From: Cristatella mucedo
Taxonomy: Eukaryota > Bryozoa > Phylactolaemata > Cristatellidae
Assembly: GCA_009760855.2 (NCBI GenBank)
Contig: WPIO01000109.1
Span: forward strand, 593,001 to 657,000
Direction: 5' to 3'
Length of the DNA stretch: 64,000 nucleotides
A model generated the notes under the pieces. That model did not search any database. It was not told where the DNA came from and saw only the letters and a program-made list of their open reading frames with translations. The position numbers were made by a program, and so were the translations under genes. Positions 28,656-64,000 of the stretch are shown here, piece by piece (the first letter of the stretch is position 1; every line of letters begins with the position of its first letter).

Positions 28656-30289
28656 TGCACCGACCAAAGTCGTATAAATTTGCAAAGATCTGTTACCATT
28701 GTGAGCCAAGTTCGACTGAAGCTCGACTTCCTAGAGGGTGTGAGGCAACAAAGCCGCATGTTACTTTCCATAAACCTATTCCCACTGTCCTGCTCCTACG
28801 TTGCATTGATCTGCTGCTGCCATGCATAACTAACATAATTAATATGTCATTAGCCTCAGGTCATGTCCCAGCACCTTTCAAAAAAGCTGTAGTCAGGCCA
28901 CTTCTCAAGAAAGCTACACTTGACCAAGAGAACTTGAGCAACTACCGCCCAGTTTCCCTTCTACCATTCCTATCAAAGACACTCGAACGGGTCGTGGCGG
29001 ACCAGCTGAAATCCTATATCGAAACCTCACACCTTGCTAGTAAGTTCCAGTCTGGCTTTAGAGCTACTCACTCCACAGAGTCAGCATTGCTTCGGGTATA
29101 CAACGACCTACTTAGGAATGCAGACATGGTTAGAGTGTCTCTGCTTGTTTTGCTTGATCTTTCGGCAGCTTTTGATACCATCGATCACAAGGTTCTTCTA
29201 GAGCGCCTCTCATCCCGCCTGGGCATCACTGGCACTGCTCTGCTGTGGTTCAGGTCCTATCTCAGTGGGAGACTCCAGAGTAATGACGTGAATGGACAAA
29301 GATCATCTGAAGTACCTCTGAAATATGGAGTACCTCAGGGCTCTGTGCTAGGTCCGGTTCTTTTCACGGTTTATACTCTGCCTCTTGCTGATGTGATTGC
29401 CAAGCACAATCTAGGCTTTCACTTCTATGCGGATGACACTCAGTTGTACCTTTGCTTTGATCCCTCCCAGCCTTCGAGCACCTCAAATTCTGTAAACTCA
29501 CTAGCTGCATGTATTAATGACATCCGCACATGGATGGCAGCAAATTTTCTAAAACTTAACGATGATAAAACTAACTTACTAGTTATGGGCAAACCCAGTG
29601 TGCTCCGGAAATTGGAAAGGCCGACTCTCAAAATTGGCTCTGCCAGCATATCTCCAGTTGAATCAGCTCGAAATCTAGGTGTCATATTCCAAAGCGACCT
29701 CTCGTTAGACGACCATATCAGCTCCAGAGTCAAATCCGCCTATTTTCAGCTTCATAATATTGCTAAAATTCGGGCTTGTTTAGATAAAGATACCACGTCC
29801 AAGTTGGTCCATCCATTCGTGACATCCCGTCTCGACTTCTGCAACTCACTGCTTACTGGCCTACCAGCATGTGCGATCAGGCGATTGCAGCTGGTGCAAA
29901 ACTCGGCAGCTAGGCTTGTCTGTCGTGAGCGTCGCAGTTGCCACATTACTCGACTTCTCGCCGATCTGCACTGGCTACCAGTCAAGCAACGGATTGACTT
30001 CAATGTTTTGTCGCTCACTTTTAGGTCCCTTCATTTTATGGCTCCAGCCTATCTGTCAGATATACTCCCCCATCAGTCCAAGCATCGTACCATCCGCTTT
30101 TCGGAATCCAGCAGTCTAGAAATACCTCATACAAGCCTTAAATCCTTTGGAGACCGTGCATTTAGTTCATATGCTCCGAAAGCCTGGAACTGCCTCCCGA
30201 CCTGCATCAGAACATCCCCTGACCTGACCACATTTAAAAGGAACCTAAAAACACACCTATTTAGGACAGCATTTAGTGGGTCCCTGTGA
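28655..30289 (+). CDS. LINE family A reverse transcriptase, uninterrupted but 5'-truncated
   Basis: A 544-codon frame from a non-LTR retrotransposon of L2 type. The element similarity begins near residue 38 (PIPTVLLLRCIDLLLP); earlier residues look like flanking DNA. Reverse transcriptase blocks follow: LSNYRPVSLLPFLSKTLE, FQSGFRATHSTESALL, LLDLSAAFDTIDH (motif A aspartate), WFRSYLSGR, YGVPQGSVLGP and FYADDTQLYL (YADD active site). The C-terminal region shows SRLDFCNSLLTGLP, RLQLVQNSAARLV, LHWLPVKQRIDF and LTFRSLHFMAPAYLSD. There is no upstream apurinic endonuclease, so this copy is not autonomous. The absence of stops over 1.6 kb, next to many decayed copies, points to a young insertion. Confidence 0.85.
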   Translation: MHRPKSYKFAKICYHCEPSSTEARLPRGCEATKPHVTFHKPIPTVLLLRCIDLLLPCITNIINMSLASGHVPAPFKKAVVRPLLKKATLDQENLSNYRPVSLLPFLSKTLERVVADQLKSYIETSHLASKFQSGFRATHSTESALLRVYNDLLRNADMVRVSLLVLLDLSAAFDTIDHKVLLERLSSRLGITGTALLWFRSYLSGRLQSNDVNGQRSSEVPLKYGVPQGSVLGPVLFTVYTLPLADVIAKHNLGFHFYADDTQLYLCFDPSQPSSTSNSVNSLAACINDIRTWMAANFLKLNDDKTNLLVMGKPSVLRKLERPTLKIGSASISPVESARNLGVIFQSDLSLDDHISSRVKSAYFQLHNIAKIRACLDKDTTSKLVHPFVTSRLDFCNSLLTGLPACAIRRLQLVQNSAARLVCRERRSCHITRLLADLHWLPVKQRIDFNVLSLTFRSLHFMAPAYLSDILPHQSKHRTIRFSESSSLEIPHTSLKSFGDRAFSSYAPKAWNCLPTCIRTSPDLTTFKRNLKTHLFRTAFSGSL

Positions 30290-30524
30290 TTCGTCCTTGA
30301 TGTGCTTATGCCTGCTGACACTGTGCATGCTGACTCTAACAACATTGGCATGCTGACCCTGTGCATGTTCACCCCTAACCATATTATTCATTTTGTTTGT
30401 TTTTCAAGCATGATTTTACTTACCATTCAATTGCATTTCACTTTACAGCAAATGTAAAGCGCCTAGAGAGAGATTAAGCGCTCTGAGGGCGCTTTATCAA
30501 GTGAATTATTATTATTATTATTAT
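28760..30524 (+). mobile_element. LINE family A (L2-like), longest copy with 3' UTR
   Basis: Spans the reverse transcriptase frame, a 3' UTR of about 150 bases, a hairpin (AAAGCGCC pairing with GGCGCTTT, plus an inner AGAG/CTCT pairing, about 30452-30497) and a TTA-type tail. Used here as the reference for the other family-A fragments. The 5' end lies near 28760. Confidence 0.8.
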
Positions 30525-30649
30525 AAGTCCTCTGGACGAGCACTGCCTGCCTGGCTCCCGTAAATTCTATTGAAGGACAGTATAATAAGATATATAGACA
30601 GAAAATGTAAAGACACTTTATCTAAGATAAAGAGGTATATAAATTATAT

Positions 30650-30830
30650 ATTAAACAATAGCTGATTTAACACCCTAATTTGTAAAGCGGCAGAGCAGAC
30701 TTGATAGCTCTCACCACGACTTGCAGTTGGCAATAAGCGATTGCCTGCTGCTCGATTCGAACCCACGACCTCGGTCTTGAGGAGCGAGTACCTTACCTAC
30801 TCAATGGCAGCATGGAACAACACGAAACAT
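30650..30830 (-). mobile_element. tRNA-derived SINE-2 copy
   Basis: Minus strand: GACCGAGGTCGTGGGTTCGA and the B box GGTTCGAATCG, then GATTGCC...GCAAGTCGTGGTGAGAGC, matching the SINE-2 body. Confidence 0.65.
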
Positions 30831-30943
30831 TCTGACGTTCTAAATGAGTATCCACAACTGACTAAGCGTAATGTTAACCCTCATTGAAGCCTATGGTTGA
30901 ACACAGACATTAGACTAGCGAGGTCTAACAAGCGAAAGCTTGA

Positions 30944-30945
<2 letters not shown>

Positions 30946-30981
<36 letters not shown>

Positions 30982-30985
30982 AAAT
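30946..30985. repeat. (GTGAAA)n hexamer repeat
   Basis: About six tandem copies of GTGAAA. Confidence 0.9.
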
Positions 30986-31134
30986 GAAGGATCAGCATCG
31001 ACCGTCCACCTTCAGGCGTCCGAAGACTACTGGAGATCGTGCCAGCCGATCCTAGCAAAAGCCAAATCTAGCTCCGACAAAAATACGGTTTAATCACAAC
31101 TTCACAATCAAAAACTGCTAATGTCTGCCGTTGA

Positions 31135-31325
31135 TAATAATATTAATAAATACTAGCTTATTTAGCAGTCCCTTTTTGCATAACGACAGAAGAGCCTTGA
31201 CGGCTATCACCATCGCTTGCAGTGGCAATAAAGGATCGCTTACCGCAGGATTCGAACCCACGACCTCGGGGCCAAGTCGTGAAAAGCAACCACCTTACCT
31301 AGTGAGCCATTACGGCTCACCATCA
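31135..31325 (-). mobile_element. tRNA-derived SINE-2 copy
   Basis: One of the best SINE-2 copies: minus-strand GTGAGCCGTAATGGCTCACT head, ACTAGGTAAGGTGGTTGC, GTCGTGGGTTCGAATCCTGC (perfect B box) and the body ending TAAATAAGCTAGTATT. Confidence 0.8.
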
Positions 31326-31584
31326 TCTCCTTCACCGCGCTCAGACTAGCTCTTTACCTTGCGGTGTAATAGCCGACCGCTTCTCTAGCTTCTTTTTCAA
31401 CAAGATAGACAAGATCAGAGAGCCCATCCCTAGGGATATCGCATCCCCTCGCCACTCTTGTCCTTCAATTACATCAACACAGGACTCATTTCCATCGCTG
31501 CTGTGCACCTCGATGTCAGCAATCAAGGAGGCAATGAATTATCTTAACTTGAAATGTATCTCCCAGCCAAAGAAGCCTTGTAGT

Positions 31585-33080
31585 CCTCCAGATCTCATTC
31601 TTACTCTTCTAGTTTTACGATCTGCTGCTGCCATGCACAGCTAACAAAATAAATATGTTCGTGGCCTCGGGTCATTTACCTGCAGCTCTCAAAAAAGGAT
31701 TACTCAGACCAAAATATTGCGAAACCAGTTAGTCCAAAAGCCCTTGAGCAGCTTCCGTCTAGTCTCACTTCTCCCGATCCTATCAAAGACACTGGAACCA
31801 GTTGTGTCAGATCAACTGAACTCTCATATTGAGACCTCAGACTCAGGAAGTAAGTTCCAGTCTGGGTTTAGGCCTAATGACTCCACAGAGTCAGCATCGC
31901 TTAGCGTGTATAACAACCTTCTAGTGAATGCAGATTTGGGTAAATTCTCTCTGCTTGTATTGCTTAATCTTTTGGCAGCTGTTGATACTTTCGATCGTAA
32001 AGTCCTACTTAAGAGTCTTGAATCTTGCCCGGGAGTCACTGGCACTGCACTGCAACTAATCAGGTTCTATCTCAGTAGAAGACTTGAGAGTGCAAATGTG
32101 AAAAGTAAAAGATCATCCGAGAAACCACTAACGTACGGGATACCTCAGGGCTTAGTGCTCAGTCCACTTCTTTGTACAGTTTATACTCTCCCACTCGCCG
32201 ATGTGACCGCCAAGCACAATCTAGGTTTTCACTTCTATGCCGACGACACTCAGTTGTATGGTTGCTTTGATCCGTTCCAGCCCTCGAGCTCCTCGAATTC
32301 TCTCAACTTCCCTGCTGCATGTATTGATCACATTCGTACGTGGATGGCAGCAAGCTTTCTTAAATTGAATGATGATAAAACCAACGTACTCATTATGGGC
32401 AACCAAGTGTGATTCAGAAATGGAAAACATTCACAATCGGCTCTCTCAGTATATCTCCAGTTGAATCTGCGCGAAAACCAAGTGTCATGCTTTCATTTGA
32501 CGATCACGTCAGCTCCATTGTCAGGTCTGTCTACTTTCAGCTGCGTAACATCGCCGAAGTTCGAGATTGTTGAGACAGGGATACCACATCTAAATTGGTC
32601 AATGCATTTATGACATCCTGTCATGACATCTGCAACTTACTTCTTGCTGGTCTACCAGGCCGTGCAATCAGGTGCTTACAGTTGGTGTAAAACTCTGAAG
32701 CTAGGCTTGTCTGTCATGACTGTCGCAATTGCCACATCACATCGCTCATCACCGACCTCTACAGGCTCCCAATCAAGTAGCACATCGATGTCAAGGTTTT
32801 GTAACTTACTTTTAGGTCCCTTCATTCTCCGGCTCCAGCCTAGCTATCGGAACAACTCTCCAACCAGGCGAAGAATCTTACAACCACTGTTCCCACTCGA
32901 ATCGTTTAGCCATACCTAGTATGGAACCTCGAAATCTTTGGAGCCGTGTCTTTAGTTCGTATGTTCCCATAGCCTGGAACTCACTACCGACGCACATCAC
33001 AACGTCCCTGACATGACATCATTTAAAAAGAAGCTTAAAACACACCTTTTCTATAAGCATTCGTCGGGTCTTCATGATGA
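31585..33080 (+). mobile_element. LINE family A long degenerate copy
   Basis: Covers the reverse transcriptase (frame 31717-32412: FQSGFRPNDSTESASL, YGIPQGLVLSP, FYADDTQLYG) and the C-terminal part in broken frames to the FKKKLKTHLFYKHS-like end near 33060. The YADD motif is kept but the frame breaks after codon 231. A family-B fragment follows directly. Confidence 0.8.
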
Positions 33081-33084
33081 GACG

Positions 33085-33625
33085 CGTGTGTGAATGTCCT
33101 AGGAGGGCTGCCGGTTGATCAATGGATACGGAGCGAAGCTCTTACACTGACCCATAAGGCCGGCCATGGCTTGGCTCCTCCATACCTAGCTGAACTGCTA
33201 CATGAGTTTCAGCCTCCTCGTGTTCTCAGTTCCTGTATGGGCAATAAATTAGCTGCTCCATTGCTCTGCTTAAAGACTGCTGGCGACAGAAGCTTTAGCT
33301 CTGCAGGTCCTACACTGTGGAACTTTCTTCCACTATTTTTAGGTAACGACAGCTAGTCTGCTTCTGCCGACTATGCCTCATCCTTTCCAGCGGTTCTGAG
33401 CTGCCACTTCCATGCCACTCACTACCTCAACTGCTCTCGTGACTATGTTCTGCTTCCCACTTTCTCATTGTTTCGTGAGATAAGGTCTGTTGCCTACCGA
33501 AAGCATACCGAAAGCCGCATAGGCTGTGAGTGCTCTTTACAAAACGCTGCTGCGTAACACCCACGTAGTCTTTGTGGCGTTGTGGAGTTATACACTGAGA
33601 TATATTACATTACGTACTTACACTG
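33085..33625 (+). mobile_element. LINE family B 3' part
   Basis: The frame 33090-33356 keeps GGLPVDQWIRSEALTLTHKA, HGLAPPYLAELLHEFQ and GDRSFSSAGPTLWNFLP; 3' UTR and tail to ATATTACATTACG. Confidence 0.8.
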
Positions 33626-34450
33626 TTGCTGCTTGTTGCAGTGCAGGTTACTGAAGGCGCTCGAACGCAGATGGCAGAGCGACGAAGATGAACGATGCCC
33701 CCACAAGCGGCGAATTTCGGCGCCAACGACGGCTGTGTGGTATCAGACGCAGGCAACGCACAACGAACGAGCACGACGTACGGATGTAGTAGCCGTCATG
33801 GAAGCAGCCCCGGAGCGCCAGCAGAGAAGGCAATGAAAGTGGAGAAACGGGAGAAACTAGTGGGTCAGGCGACCGTAGCTGACTCGTTGCAAACTAGTCC
33901 AGCTTAGTCAGCCGATACTGTCCAACTGCAGCACCTAATGAGGTGGTATTCAGCGCGCCCGTTGGCCGGGCGGAGCAGGGCGAGTCCGGCTTGGGCGGAA
34001 CGACGTTGTGGGTGCGGCCACCCCTTCAAAGGGTCCCCCCTCCTAGTCGTGCGGCGAGAGACAAGCGACGGAAACAAACGTGGTGAAGTATTCACAACAG
34101 CATTTTTTTCAGACCACGGTCGCCGTCGCTCCATCCGCTTCTGCCGACTCTGCCATTACGTCTCCGACCTGCGATGGTATAAATAGGACAGGATGAGTAA
34201 TTAGTGCTCCTAATATGAGCACTTAAAGTGCACGTTTCCTACGCCACCTCTACATGTTGCTGTTAGGTCATTTATACTCAACTCGTTCCACCTAGAAGGC
34301 AACTGAACTAGACGAGCACGTCTTTTGCAAAGAATAGCCGGAAGGATTTCTTAACATCTTACGAAAGTGACTGTGTTTAATCACCAACGACCACCAATAC
34401 GAGTTTAAGTCTCAAATCGCAGCCTGGATCTAAATATCTAGTCCAACTGT
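33625..34450. other. Intergenic DNA, nothing recognised
   Basis: A moderately GC-rich stretch with short frames on both strands (33582-33836, 33904-34186) that show no known motif. Confidence 0.4.
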
Positions 34451-34456
34451 GTCTAT

Positions 34457-34605
34457 AATAATAATAATAATAATATTGCACTTGATAAAGCGCCCTCAGA
34501 GAATTTAATCTCTTTCTAGGCGCTTTACATTTGCTGCAAAGTGATACGCAATAGAATAGTAAGTAAAATCATGCTTGAAAAACAAACAAAATGAATAACA
34601 TGGTC
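34457..34605 (-). mobile_element. LINE family A 3' end
   Basis: Antisense (ATT)n tail, hairpin (AAAGCGCCCTCAGAG...AGGCGCTTTAC) and 3' UTR ending near AATAACATGG. Confidence 0.85.
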
Positions 34606-35084
34606 TATGGAGCTAGCATTAGCGATAGCCTAATGTCATTTTAACTCGCACTAGGGGACTCCTAAATTAGGTTCATCGGCTAAATCCAGAACTAGCTGTT
34701 AAATGATTTTTAGAAAGTCTTTCTTTCGCGGGTTTCAGTCGAAAGTGGCACGTGTGGCGTCCGGCAGCATGGTGCGGGATATCCGGTATGTTCAGAAACT
34801 TTCCCTTACTGGTGAGATCTGCCTTCCTATCCGCACCATCCGTCGCTACAGCCGATCTTCATGTCTTTGACGTTTCCTTGCTTGCATGTCGTCTCATGAA
34901 ATTTCGTCTTTCGAGATTTCTTTTTCTCATTCCGCTGTTTCACGGCGCCATTTCCGTCGCTTTATTTTCAGGCTCACTACGAGTTTTCTCGGTTGAATCA
35001 AAGCCTTGTAGGAGAGCCACTAAACCATTTTAGCTGCACATTGGCCACATGCATGCATGTGAGTGTGTCTGCATCACGTGTCAC

Positions 35085-35270
35085 GGGTCCTAAATCCTAG
35101 CTGATTAAACAGCCCCTTTTCGTATAACGACAGAAGAGCCTTTACGGCTATCACCACCGCTTGCAGTGACGATACAGAATCGCCCACCGCAGGAATCGAA
35201 CCCACGACCTCGGGACCGAGGTCGTGAAAAGCAACCGCCTTACCTAGTGTGCCATCACGGCTCACCCTAC
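35085..35270 (-). mobile_element. tRNA-derived SINE-2 copy
   Basis: Minus strand: GTGAGCCGTGATGGCACACT, AGGTAAGGCGGTTGC, GTCGTGGGTTCGATTCCTGC and the full SINE-2 body. Confidence 0.8.
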
Positions 35271-35635
35271 CGAGAGACTAAGAACCGAGGATCGAGCGAC
35301 CGTTGCTGTCCAGGGTTCTCGACGATGCTCTTAAAGCGCTCGAAACTTTCGACGTTCAATAGTTCGCCTACATCCGCGAGCTTAGCAACTTCGAACAGTG
35401 AGAAGCAATGATCGCTGAGAAATTTCGCGAACATTTCAAGAAATGGATCGGTCTGTCTAAATGCATAAATCTGCAGCAGCAGCAAGTATTTATGCGTTTT
35501 CTAGGAGTGGTAGCACGAAGTTTCACAATCCGGAAGAGCGACAGCGAAGGCATTGGTCAGCAAGCAAGAAACGAATAGAAAGCAAAAGTACTATTCCGAG
35601 AGCAACACTTCAGTAGAAATTGCGCCTCCACTAGA

Positions 35636-35745
35636 TTTTGGCCGAGCGGTAAGGCGCTCGCACGTCACGACCCAGGTTGCTGGTTCCGGCAGCAGCAATT
35701 TATTATTGTCTACAGAAAGTGGCGGCGTTCGCTATTAAGACTCCA
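35636..35745 (+). mobile_element. Possible third tRNA-derived SINE or tRNA pseudogene
   Basis: GGCCGAGCGGTAAGGCGCTCG is a good A-box/D-arm match of the Leu/Ser tRNA type. A diverged B box (GCTGGTTCCGGCAGC) follows about 35 bases later. No intact cloverleaf was drawn. Confidence 0.4.
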
Positions 35746-35934
35746 CTGTCACTATTTAAATGAGGCTGCCAAATCGGCAAACTTCAGCTCACTGAGATTT
35801 CTCATCAACATTAGGTCTCATTGCTCATCAACTCAACATCAACATCAACTCTTGCTCAATAGATCAAATTAGTCATAATGGCCTGGTTTCGAAAGTAATG
35901 AAGGCGAAAAGCGGGTGGAAACTAAGGGTTTACC

Positions 35935-36030
35935 TGTATCTCATTCAAACCTGAAATCCCTTGGAGACCGTGCATTTGGTTTCAATGCTCCCAAATTCTG
36001 GAAATCACTCCCTACTTGCCCCGCGAGACC
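35935..36030 (+). mobile_element. LINE family A short fragment
   Basis: Encodes NLKSLGDRAFGFNAPKFWKS, the end of the family-A frame, without the 3' UTR. Confidence 0.7.
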
Positions 36031-36224
36031 GTTGGAGACCGCGTTGAGAAGTGTGCATACCGCAAGGTCACTAACTAAGGAAACAATGTGGGCGAATTTC
36101 TGGTACAGGGACACTGAGCAGAAGCTGCATTTCTGTGGGGCGTTCCCGGGTCCAGGGATCCAGTGAAAAAGCACGGGTCTACAAACATAGTTCGCTTTAT
36201 ACCGCAACGTGCCAAAATATATAA

Positions 36225-36340
36225 AAGAAGGGCCCTTAGACAAAGTAATCTCTATCCAGGCGCTTTAGACATGCCACATGGATAGAGGTCGTTACCTTGG
36301 TCGTTGAAGGCGAGCGCCTTCTCTCTGGGCCAAATAAATA
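36225..36340 (-). mobile_element. tRNA-derived SINE-1 copy (decayed)
   Basis: AATCTCTATCCAGGCGCTTT is the antisense tail; the diverged head ends in GGCGAGCGCCTT. Confidence 0.5.
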
Positions 36341-36474
36341 GGCTCTCTGAAAGGCCTAAATTCGGCTTCAGACACTTATTTCAAGACATTGTTCAAATAC
36401 AATAAGACAGTTGCCATACATCGCTACGGCGATACAGATATGTGCGTATTAAAAAATATGCACAAACCGATGCC

Positions 36475-36604
36475 GAGTTGGTTTGGTCCAGCGGTTCTCG
36501 CCCCGACTACGGTCTGGCTGAGATCGTGGGCTCGAGCCCTCAGGCATATGTGAAGCACCTGAATAAAAATTAAGTTCACTTGGGCCGCTATACAAATGAG
36601 TTAC

Positions 36605-36605
<1 letters not shown>
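36475..36605 (+). mobile_element. tRNA-derived SINE-1 copy
   Basis: GAGTTGGTTTGGTCCAGCGG head, CGTGGGCTCGAGCCC B-box region, then GCACCTGAATAAAAATTAAG and TTGGGCCGCTATACAAATGA, the SINE-1 tail. Confidence 0.7.

Positions 36606-36650
<45 letters not shown>
36603..36650. repeat. (TA)n microsatellite, left of LINE A
   Basis: Roughly 22 TA units between a SINE-1 copy and the 3' tail of the LINE on the minus strand. Confidence 0.95.
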
Positions 36651-36654
<4 letters not shown>

Positions 36655-37424
36655 ATACACTTGATAAAGCGCCCTCAGAGAAATCAATCTCTCTCTAGGC
36701 GCTTTACAATTGCTGCAAAGGGAAATGCAATTGAATGGTGAGTAAAATCATGCTTGACAAACAAACAAAATGAATAACATGGTTAGGGGTGACATGCACA
36801 GGGTCAGCATGCAAATGTTGTTAGTGGCAGCATGCACAGTGTCCGCGCGCATAAGCACATCAAGGACGAATCACAGGGACCCACTAAATGCTGTCATAAA
36901 TAGGTGTGCTTTTAAATTCTTTTTAAATGTGGTCAGGTCAGGGGATGTTCTGACGCAGGTCGGGAGGCAGTTCCAGGCTTTGGGAGCATACGAACCAAAT
37001 GCACGGTCTCCAAAGGATTTCAGGTTTGTACGAGGTATTGGTAGACTGTTGAATTCCGAAAAGCGGATGGTACGATGCTTGGCCTGATGGGGGAGTATAT
37101 CTGAGAGATAGGCTGAAGCCAAAGAAAGAAGTGACCTAAAAGTGAGCGACAAAACCTTGAAGTCAATCCGTTGCTTGACTGGTAGCCAGTGCAGGTCGGC
37201 GAGAAGTGGAGTAATGTGGCAACTGCGACGCTCACGACAGACAAGCCTATCTGCAGAGTTTTGCACCAGCTGCAATCGCCTGATCGCACATGCCGGTTGG
37301 CCAGGGAGCAGTGAGATGCAGAAGTCGAGGCGGGATGTCACGAATGCATGGACCAATTTGGACGCGGTATCTTTATTTAAACAAGCCCGAATTTTAGCAA
37401 TGTTATGAAGCTGAAAAATAGGCA
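36650..37424 (-). mobile_element. LINE family A 3' part inserted in an AT microsatellite
   Basis: The minus frame 37356-36871 (161 codons, intact to its stop) keeps SRLDFCISLLPGQPACAIRR, LADLHWLPVKQRIDFKVLSL and GDRAFGSYAPKAWNCLP; 3' UTR, hairpin and tail to 36650. AT repeats lie on both sides. Confidence 0.9.
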
Positions 37425-37425
37425 G

Positions 37426-37456
<31 letters not shown>

Positions 37457-37460
37457 TATA
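37424..37460. repeat. (TA)n microsatellite, right of LINE A
   Basis: About 17 TA units with one CATA interruption, abutting the truncated 5' end of the LINE. Confidence 0.95.
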
Positions 37461-37461
37461 A

Positions 37462-37931
37462 TACGATTTATTTTTATCGTCCTTGGGTGAGAAGGCAGCC
37501 GTAGTTTCACGAAGCCATTTGTCGGCAAATGGGTGATGCGGTAAACGTTAGTCTCCCGTTGCCGCTCGCCGGCTTGATCGCAAGCCCGCCGGCAGTCGGG
37601 ACCTGGCCGGCAGTCGGGACCTGGTGGCTCCGCCAACGGGTTCAGTACAGCCGGCGATAAGGGCATAATTGTTCACCATCCGAACTAAGGAATTGCGCAT
37701 TGGCTCAAATCAGAAGAGCTACCTCAAGGCCACGATCGATGACTTCGGAATGCATGCACGTCGCACTCGCACGGAGTCGGTAGAATCCGTTAGACCGACC
37801 AGGCAAGGCAAAAGACAGAACCGCCCCAGCGGGCTGGTGTACCGTGGGAGGGAGGGTCACATTGCACATCCGTTTCCGGGCCCGCCGTCGAGCCGGCCGG
37901 CAGACCACTTCGTGACCCATCCAAAGTGCCA
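37462..37931 (+). promoter_or_regulatory. AGPS upstream region
   Basis: Richer in CG dinucleotides than the flanks; contains a tandem CCGGCAGTCGGGACCTG (37586-37622). It lies directly before the predicted first codon, so promoter/5' UTR is inferred. No TATA box was recognised. Confidence 0.3.
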
Positions 37932-63920
<25,989 letters not shown>

Positions 63921-64000
63921 TGAGTGCGTGAGTGAGTCCAGGCAGCTGTTGCTCGCTAGGGTGAGCTTGCCAACTCGCTGTGCAGCCGCGCCTCCACAAA

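Overview
The window is animal genomic DNA, most likely from an invertebrate with a retrotransposon-rich genome; the phylum cannot be fixed from sequence alone. Two conserved housekeeping genes on the plus strand are broken into many small exons with GT-AG junctions whose phases match. The rest is intron and intergenic DNA filled with non-LTR retrotransposon debris, tRNA-derived SINEs and microsatellites. There are no bacterial-style operons, CRISPR arrays or rRNA genes.

Layout. 1-15.4 kb is intergenic and holds decayed LINE and SINE copies, a 14-bp minisatellite and an AT-rich island (10.8-12.45 kb) with an integrase-like remnant. 15.5-20.55 kb is a cluster of diverged direct repeats of an unidentified element. 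20.70-26.61 kb is a PA2G4/EBP1 homologue: eight recognisable exons, but no sequence for about 95 residues in the middle of the protein; a fold-back, MITE-like element sits in the gap. 27-37.4 kb is intergenic and includes the best LINE copy (uninterrupted frame 28655-30289). 37.93-63.92 kb is AGPS (alkyldihydroxyacetonephosphate synthase, ether-lipid synthesis), with 15 exons reconstructed here; the C-terminal part lies beyond the right edge. Its introns carry most of the remaining repeats, including 54 uninterrupted CTG units.

The mobile elements fall into two LINE families. Family A is L2-like, with a 3' hairpin and an (ATT)n-type tail. Family B is also L2-like, with a different 3' hairpin and an (ACATT)n tail. 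A copies lie inside B and B copies inside A, so both moved over overlapping periods. At least two tRNA-derived SINE families are present. SINE-1 carries a 3' end resembling the family-A hairpin, which suggests it borrows the family-A reverse transcriptase. The two host genes have no visible functional link to each other. Apart from the splice-matched exons, most coding calls are fragments of mobile elements.
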